64,000 nt of DNA from Nocardia aurea. Its GTDB lineage: Bacteria; Actinomycetota; Actinomycetes; Mycobacteriales; Mycobacteriaceae. The notes below the pieces were generated by a model. The model did not search any database, had not been told where the DNA came from, and saw only the letters and a program-made list of their open reading frames with translations. The stretch is from contig NZ_QCYJ01000084.1 in NCBI RefSeq assembly GCF_003123685.1, forward strand, positions 496,001 through 560,000, in the 5' to 3' direction. Below are positions 37,401 through 46,400 of this stretch, in pieces. Positions within the stretch are counted from its first letter, which is position 1. Each line of letters starts with the position of its first letter. The position numbers and the translations under genes are program-made.

Positions 37401-40400
37401 CCAGGCGGCGGTGGCCGATCCCTTCGTCGATCCGTCGGACAATCCCGCGCCGAACGCGGTGAACGAGGCCTTGCTGCCGCAGATTCCCGGCGGAGGCCCG
37501 AATCAGGATGTGCCGAGCTACTCCCTGCCGTTCGCCGACGCCTTCTACCACACCATGCGCATCATCCTGGAGACCGCGAAACTCTCCGGCTTCACCTGGT
37601 ACGCCGATCCCGACAACCCCGGACGAGTTCGCCCCGGATTCAAGGGCCATCCCTGGTTCCGCGCGCCCCGCCCGGATGTGCAGCCGATGGCCAGGGAATG
37701 GAACCCCGCCGACCACGTCGCCGACGACGGCAATCTCTCCGAGCCGTTCCGCGAGCGTCAGCGTGCCGCACAGGAACAGTGGGCGCGGGTTCAGGCATGG
37801 GCCGATGCGGAATACGCGCGAATCCGCGCGGACGACGGCGATATTCCGATCATCGCGGAGAACCTCGCACGACTGAACGAGGCCGAGCGGCTCGCGCGCG
37901 CGGACGCACTGCTCGAACGGCTGCGCGGCCTGGCGGGCCGCGACGACGTCACCGCCGAGGTCGACGCGATAGTCGAGGAACTCACCGGCCGCCTGGTGGA
38001 CGAGGAGCCGGGCGACGCGGCGCGCCTGGTCGCCGACCTGCGCGACGTGCTTGGAACCCCGCTGGACGGGGCCGACCGTGCCGAGATCGTCCGGTTGGTC
38101 GCCGACCAGTTGGCCGACGATCAGCCCGCGTTCAGCGAGAGCGACCTCGAACGAATCAAGAACCACCTGATGAACGACCATCATCTGGTCCGAGATCCCG
38201 TCGAAGGCGTGCTGATACGCCGACCGCTGGATGTGGTCGCCGACGTGGCGGAAGCGTGGAACCGGCTGGTGGCGGGTACCCAGCTACCCCAGGACATCTT
38301 GTTGCTGCGAGACGCGTTGGCCGAATCGGACTTCCTGCGGGACAACCCGATCGCCACGTGGCGTGACGCGAATCAGCATGCGATCCGCCTCGGCCTGGAT
38401 TGGAACGCGAGCCGCCCGCCTCTGACGGATTGGCGCGCGGATATCCCGTACGCGCCACGCCCCGTCGGGCCGCAGACCCCGCCGGTTCGGCCCGGGCTGC
38501 CCCCGGGTGGGCCGGATCCGACTCGGCGGTTGCCCGCTGGTGACGACACGGTCGAGGATCCGACTCTGCCGTTGTCCAGTGGTGACGACACGGCTATCGA
38601 TCCGACTCGGCCGTTGTCCGGTGGTGACGACACGGTCATCGATCCGACACAGCCGTTGCCCGGTGGCGTTGACACGGTGGTGGATCCGACTCGGCCGCCG
38701 CCCGGCAGTGACGAGACCGTCGCGGATGCGAGTATGCCGTTGCCCGGTAGTGACGACACGGTCATCGATCCGGTAGAGCCCGACCGACGGGTCGGCGATC
38801 CCGACGCGGAGCGGACCATTCCTGACCGGAACCGAGAGGACGCGCCACTCGCCGATGACGAGTCGACGCGCCCGCAACCACTTGTCGACGGTGAGATCCC
38901 ACCGGATATGGCATCGATCGATGAAGCCGAAACCCCGACTGTCCGATCGGACGGGGGCTCGGACGAGCCACCCGCCGATCCGGCGTCACGGGCGACCCCG
39001 GATCCCGGTGACCCGGGGCGCGGCGAGTCGGAATGGTTCACCCGCGGTCGCGCCGAGATCGACGAGTGGAGTGCCGATCGTCGCGCGGAGTTGGAGGAGT
39101 GGGTCGCTCGGATGCGGGCCGAGTCGACCGACGCGGAGTTCGAGGCACTTCGTCGTCGAGTGAACGACGCCTTCGACGAGTTGGATCGGGATATCGCGGA
39201 TCAGGCCGCGCAGGAACGTCGTCGGAATCAGGAGTTCTTCGCTGATCTCGCACGCAGAGCGGGTCCGCCCTCGGCGGAGCCCGACGGTGCGACCGGGCGT
39301 CGCCCGGAAGGCCCTGCCCGCGAACTCGATCCGCGAGACGATGCCGAACCTTCGACGTCGCGCGATGAACCTGCGACGCCGCCCACGGATCGTCCGCCTA
39401 CGGATACGCCCGCAGACGTGGCGTCCGCGGATACGCCACCCACGGAATTGTCGCCCGCGGATTCGGGGGCACCTGACACCGGTCCGGCTCGCCCGAACAC
39501 ACTGCGTCCGGACAGCGAAGCGCCACAACCGCTTCCCGCCGATCAGGGCATCGAACCCGACGGACGACACTCCGAGACGGAACCACGGCCGGACAGCGAC
39601 GACAACCGGGGAAACATCCGCCCCGACGACGACGGCGACGACCCTCCCGACCCCGCATCCGCGTCACCCCCCTCCGGACCGCCCTCCCAGCCGCCCGACC
39701 CCCCGGCGGGCGCGGCGCGACCGGACGATCCCGGCGACTCCGATTTCAGTGATCGCACGCGGCGCGACAGCACCCCCGTGGAAAGTCGAACCGAGGAGGT
39801 CGAACGAACCGATGGGGGTCGCTCCGACGATTCCTCCGAGCGCGAATTCCGGCAGGCGGTGCTGAACCGCTTGGCTGCCGACGCCAGTGCCGCGGCGCGA
39901 GAAGCGGACGCGGCCAGGCAAGCCGGGGACGAGCAGGCCGCAGCCGAGGCGAGCGCGCGCCGCGATCTTCTGGACGCCGCGCTGCTGCGTGCCGTGGAAC
40001 GCTACGCACTGCTCGACGCTGGCGCGCATCTCATCGGCGACCACCGACTCGGTGTGCTCGACGGTGACCCACCCCGTTACCTCGTCGCGGGCTGGAGCGC
40101 CGCCGACGCGGCCTCGGTTCTGGCCGAAGCGCTCACCGCCGACCCCGGCTTGGCCGACCTGTTGCGTATGCCCGGCGTAGAGATCCGTGAACTGCGATTG
40201 GCGATGGACGAGAACGGTGCGATCACCGTTCACGCCGAGTACAACACCGAAGTCCCCGCGGACTCTGCGTCGATTCCCCACGACCCCGGTACGGATCCCA
40301 CCCCCGGCGAGCAACGACACGACGATTCGGCCCGTTCCGACAGCGACGCCGAGTCCAACATTTCGGCGCGCGAGAGTGCCACCGATTCGCCTTCCGGTGC

Positions 40401-43400
40401 CCCTCGACAAGCCGATCCGCCGGATTCCGAGTCCGCGTCTCCGATCCACGATCGCGATGAGCCTTCCGGCGGTCGGCGACCTGACGGCCCACCCGTATCG
40501 GAGGCGGATCCCGAATCCGCATCCCGGATCGACGGCCGTGATGCCGGTGCCGACAGCGGGCGCCCCGACGTCACAGCAGCGTCGGACGCGGATTCCGCGT
40601 CTCCGGTTCATGATCGTGGCGACGCCCCCGGCAGCGGGCGACCTGACGGCCCAACGGTATCGGAGGCCGATTCCGATCCGGCGCCGCCGACCCGGGACGG
40701 CGGTGACGACTCCGCCCATGCCGTCCGCGAGCACGCCGAGGCCGTCGCACGCCGCGACGCACTGGCCGAGCGTCTGCGCGAACTGGCGGACCGACTCCCC
40801 ATCCGAGACGCGGAATCCCTCGCGCCCGAACGGATCGCCGCCACACTTCGGGAATTGTCGGGTTGGCGTCTGACCGACGAACAGGCCGTCGCCCTCGCCG
40901 AATTCGGCCGGTTGGTGCCCGATTACCTCGCCGCGCACGCCGAGGTGGCCGCACTCGCCGACCGGATCGGGCTCATCCAGGAATACGATCGCCTGCTCGC
41001 CGAGCACAAGGAGTTGGTCAGGGAACGGGAATTCGTGCGCGCCAAAGCCGATCGGCGTGCGGACGATCTGATTCACAGAATCGGTCTCGGCCCGGACGAT
41101 TCGGTGCCGTGGACGGCGCGCGACTCCGAGAGTCGCGAGGACGCCATCCGCGCGATGCACGCCGAAACAGGCACCGACAGAGTCGATATCACCGGCGGCA
41201 TCGACGAGCTGAGCAGGCAGGACCGCAGACTCGCCGACGCCGACGCGCAGCGGTCGCGTCGCGAGGCGATCGAGAAACTCATCGAGGCCACGGACCGCTT
41301 CGACGAACTCGATGAACAGGTGCGGCGATCGGAGCAGCGCCTCTCCGAACTGGAACACGCCGGTATCGCCGTGCATCGTCCTGCGAGCGCCGAGGCGGCC
41401 GCGCGGATCGATGAGTTGGCCAGGCAGCGCGCCGCCGAACTCCAGCGCGTCAAGCCACGCCGGACGATGCGCGACGATCTCGCGATCCGCCTCGGCGTCG
41501 TCGACGAATCCGGTGCTCCCGACGAGACGGCCCTCACCCGTGATCTCGAGGAGACGATCGCCGACCTGCGCGATCGTATCGATGCCGAATTGCGTTCCGG
41601 CGCTCTGCGTGTCGATGAACTCCCGGCACGCCTGCGCGCTGTCGACGCGCTGGCCGACGCGGCCGCCGACGTCGCCCGCGCGCACAATCTCGTCGGCCGA
41701 CTCCAGGACGAGATGGCGGGGCTCGCGGGCGAGTGGCGTCGCCAGATCGAGGCGGAGGGCGGAAGGATGGTCACCGATCGCGTCGGGATCATCGAAGGCG
41801 AGCGGCCTCGTATCGTCGTTTTCGGCACCAGGCCCGACCCGTATGCCCCACGCACCCAATATGATCGGGCCTTCGACCACGCGGTGCGCACGGATTCGGC
41901 GGTCGCTCAGGCCGTGGTGCGCGCGGAGACGACGGTCGAATACCGCAGAGTGCTCGCCGATCGCAATGGCGGAGTCCGCACGGAACCGATGACCCCGCCC
42001 GAGGTCGAGCGACTGAGTTCGGGCTGGCGCGACGGCAACCGCCTCGACATGACCGGGTGGCGTGATTCCGAAGGCCGGTGGCACCCGGTCGATCCGACCC
42101 GTCCCGACTGGACGACCGGGCGCGACGGCGCGACCCTGCCCAAGAAGTTCACCCCGAAGGATCCGCCGGACGGCGTGAGCGGCTGGGCGATGGAGGATGT
42201 CGTCAACGACATCACCTTGCCGACGGATGACGTTCCGGCGGGCCAGATTCCGGAGAGCACACTACCGGTCCACGCGCCGCAGGCACCGTCGCAGTACGAC
42301 ACCTCCGGGGTGCCGGCGGGTGTCGAGGTTTTCGGCCAGCACTGGGGTGCCGATTCCTACAATGTGGTGCGCCTGATCCTCATGGCGGCGCAGGTGCCGA
42401 ATCATCCGGCGGTGAAGGCGTGGATCCAGAGACACCCGGAGATCGGCCGATGGGTTCAGCAACGTCCCTGGCTGAAGCATATTCCGCCGTTCGGAACGGT
42501 TTTCGCGAACTACGAGTGGTTCGCTCCGCCGCAACGGAATGTGCAGCCGATGTTCCGTCCGTGGGATCCGGCCGATCACGCGCCGCCCGCGGGCCGGGTC
42601 GACATCCCGCCCGCGTTGCAAGCCGAGTGGGATCGCGACGTCGCCGCCTGGCAGCGTGTTCAAGACTGGGCCGACGCCGAATACGACCGTTTCCTCGCCG
42701 ACGACTCCGACATCGACACGATCGCCGACGGTCTGGAAGCCCACCGCAGGGCACGTCAGGAAGCGGCGGCCCGCGAGATCGTCGACGCGATTCGCGAGCA
42801 GTTGGTCCTGCGGCATCGCGGTATCGATCCGACCGGTGACGTCGATGCGCAGATCGCCCGCATCAACGATGAAATCGACCGTGTCGCCGCAGAACTCGCG
42901 GACCGATTCGCCAGTGACGACGAGGTGGCGGTGCGCGATACGGTCGCCGACATCGCGGATCTGATGCTCGCGCACGATTTCCCGGACAATCTCGCGGGTG
43001 ATCGCCTGCCCGGCGAAACCCCCGAGGACACCATCGCCCGAGCGCTCGCCGCCTACCCTCGCGACGACACGCCCGTCTACACACGCGAACAGATCCAGCA
43101 GATCAAAGATCACCTGATGCGCGACGCGCATCGCGTGCGCGATCACGCCGACCCGCACGCCGTCTACACGCGCAGGCCGATGGACCGCCTGGCCGACGTG
43201 GCCGAAGCGTGGAATCGCCTCATCGCGGGCGAACCACTGCCGCAGGACCTGGTCCTGCTCGGCGACGCACTCGCCGAATCCGACTACCTGCGTCAGCGTC
43301 CCGACGCCGGATGGCGCGACGCGAATGTGCACGCGGTCGGTCTCGGCTTCCATTGGGACGCCGACCGCCCACCGCTCACCGACTGGCGTGCCGGAATCCC

Positions 43401-46400
43401 GTACGCGCCCCCGCCGGTCCCGATCGCCCCCGGTTGGAGCCCGCCGGAAAGCGCCGGAGAGACACCGCCACGCCCGATCCCGTCGAATCCCGACGGGCCA
43501 TCGAGCGACCCGGATGACGGCGGCCCGGCAGCACTGCCCACGGGTCCGTCGAATTCGCCGCCCGCGTTGCCCGGCGAGACGAACCCAGCGCCGACGACTG
43601 ACGGTGACGCGTCGACGAACACCGACCGGTCGTCGGATCGTCGCGTGTGGCCGCTGGAAACGGGCGACGAGGGACAGGCGAGCGCTCGCGACCTCGATCC
43701 CGTGGATTCCGAACGTGCCCCCGGTGCCTCGACCCCCGACGATGCGGCGGAGGTTATCCCCCCATCGCCGTCGTTGCCGGACGAATCTGTCACCGGTACC
43801 GTCTCCGATCCCGAGCACGTTCTGTCCGATCTCGACCGGCAGCGGGCGGCGGAGGACGCAGCCGCCGAGTTGGAGGCCGCGCGAGCCACGCGCGCCGAGG
43901 CGATGCGTGGTTTGCCGGTCAACCCGGAGGATCTGGCATCGCGCGAGTCCGTGGACGAGGCAATCGAAGGCATGTTGTCGCGCACGATGCGCGTGGACGA
44001 GATGGCAGAGACGGTCCGCAGAATCGAGGCCCTGCGCGAGGCCGCCGAACGCTACCTCGACGCCGAAGAAGCGCACGCGCTCCATGACCTCGCGCCAGAC
44101 GCGACCAGTGGCCGACCCCCCGATCACGCAGCTCCGCCATCCGATCCGGCCCGATCGACCGCGCGGGAGTCCGGCGCTGCCGTTGATCCTGGTGAACCGG
44201 CTTCCGGTTCGCCGTCACCCGGAGGCGTGGTTGCCGGTCGTGACGATGCGGCTTCCGGTTCGCCGTCGCGGGAAGGTGCCGCCGTCGGTCGTGACGATGC
44301 CACCGCTGATTCGCCGTCGCCCGCCGATGTCGACCGGCAGCATGCGGCGGATCGAGCGGCGGCCGAGTGGGAGGCCGCCCGAGCCGCACGTGCCGAGGCG
44401 ATGCGTGGTTTGCCGGTGAACCCGGAGGATCTGGCGTCACGAGAATCCGTCGACCAGGTGGTCGAGGGGTTGTTGTCACGCACGATGCGTGTCGACGAGA
44501 TGGCCGGCGAGGTCGCCAGAATCGAGGCCCTGCGCGAGTCCGCCGAACGCTACCTCGACGCCGAAGAAGCGCACCGCCACTTCGCCGACCAGCCCGCTGA
44601 GCCCGCTACCGAGGAGTCGAGCGCGAACTCTCGCGAGGGTGATCATCCCGATCCACCGGTCCGGGCTGCGAGGGATGGAGTCCCGCCGCCCGGAAGCCCC
44701 TCCGCACCGGATGGAGACACCGCGAGCGCCGAACCGTCAGAGGCATCGGACGGGAACGGTCGCCGTGGCGACAACGACGACAATCCGTCCTCGAACGGTG
44801 CGGATCCCGGCAGCCGCCGACCCGATCGGTTGCCCGGCTCCGCACTGCGCTCGCATATTCCGCATCCGCCGAAGGATTACGACGTCGAATTCCCGCCGCC
44901 GCTCGATATCCGGGTGATCGATCCGGGCCCCTGGCCCCTGCCCGAACCTCCATCGGATCAGCCCGACCCGCCCCCGTCGACTCCGCCTCCGTCGACTCCG
45001 CCTCCGTCGACTCCGCCGGGACCGGGGTCGCCGCGACCGGAATTACCCCTCCCTCCAACGCAACCCACACCTCCGCCATCGGAAAACCCGCCACCGGAAC
45101 AAGGGCTGCCGGACCCGTCGTGCCCGCCCGACCTGATCCCGACACCGCCCCCCGGTGATCAGCACCCACCACCGTGCACCGACCCGCCACCTGCTGAACC
45201 GTGCCCGCCGGGCACTGTTCCACCGGATCAGTCGGTCCCGCCCGGCTCACCTCTGCCGCCGCCCCCGATCCCTCCCGGCTCGTGGCCCGGTTTCCCACCT
45301 GCCGAGACGCCGCCGAATCGGCCGACCCCACCCGCTGGGCCGACTTGGCCCAATCAGCAGATTCCTCCGGAATGGATGACGCCGACCACCGGGCCCACTC
45401 CGCCCGGTCTGCCGACCCCGCCTGAACAGGTTCCTTCCGATCGGCTGACGCCGTCGCCCGCCGGGCCGACTCCGTCCGCCTGGCCAACTCCACCCGATCA
45501 GCAGGTCCCTCCGGAATGGATGACGCCGCCTTCCGCCACACCGGTTCCGCCTGGCGCGCCGACTCCTCCGGATTGGCTGATGCCTTCCGCCGGGCAGGAT
45601 CAGCCCGCTGGGCAGGTTCCGCCGGATTGGTTCACGCCACTTTCCGACGCGCCCGCTATGCCAGGCGGGCACACTCCTGATTGGATGACGCCACCGTCTA
45701 CCGGGCTGGATCATCCCGGTGGACAAATTCAGCCGGAAGCGCAGAATCCGCCGGAAGGGCTGACTCCGTCGGTCGATCAGGCGCGACCTGACTGGCTGAC
45801 GCCGTCCGCCGGACAACACCGACCCGACGGGCAGAATCCGATACCCGGGCAACGATCGCCTGGTTGGCCGACCCCTTCTGATGCGTTTGCTCCACCGGAT
45901 CGCGCAGGTCAGGACCAGCCGACGGGACAACCTCAGTCCGGAGGGCAAATGCCGTCCGGTTGGCCGACATTCCCGACAGCCCCCGGCGACCAGGCTCCGC
46001 CCCCGTGGCTGCCCGACACCGATGGGCAGCTCGCGCCGGGCACACACGTCTCACCGGGCGGCACTGCCCATACCCCACCGAACGGGTGGAACGCCGGCAA
46101 CCCCGTTCCGCCGAATCCGGTTGCTGCGCCGACTCCATGGACACCCTCCGACATCCCACCCGCACATGGATCGCAACCCGGAACCCAGGCCCAGCCGGGA
46201 ATTCCTCTGCCGGGCAACGGCATACCGCCGACAGTAAACCCGCCGCAGGGCGATTGGTCGCAGGAAGGATCCACTCCGACGATCCCACCGCCCCCGGGGA
46301 TGTCCGGCCTGCCCACAGCCGGTCGAGACAACCGTCGAAGGCAGCCCGAGAACGGTCGAGTCCCGGACGGGCATAGCGACACCGAATCGACCCTGCTGGT

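Noticed and set aside
39664..42084. 806-codon minus-strand open frame inside the giant gene (also 30703-32985, 42262-44127, 29415-31577)
   Set aside because: Long antisense frames are expected opposite high-GC coding sequence with strong third-position bias. These are His/Arg/Gly-rich with no motif, and the plus-strand frame has clear domains.
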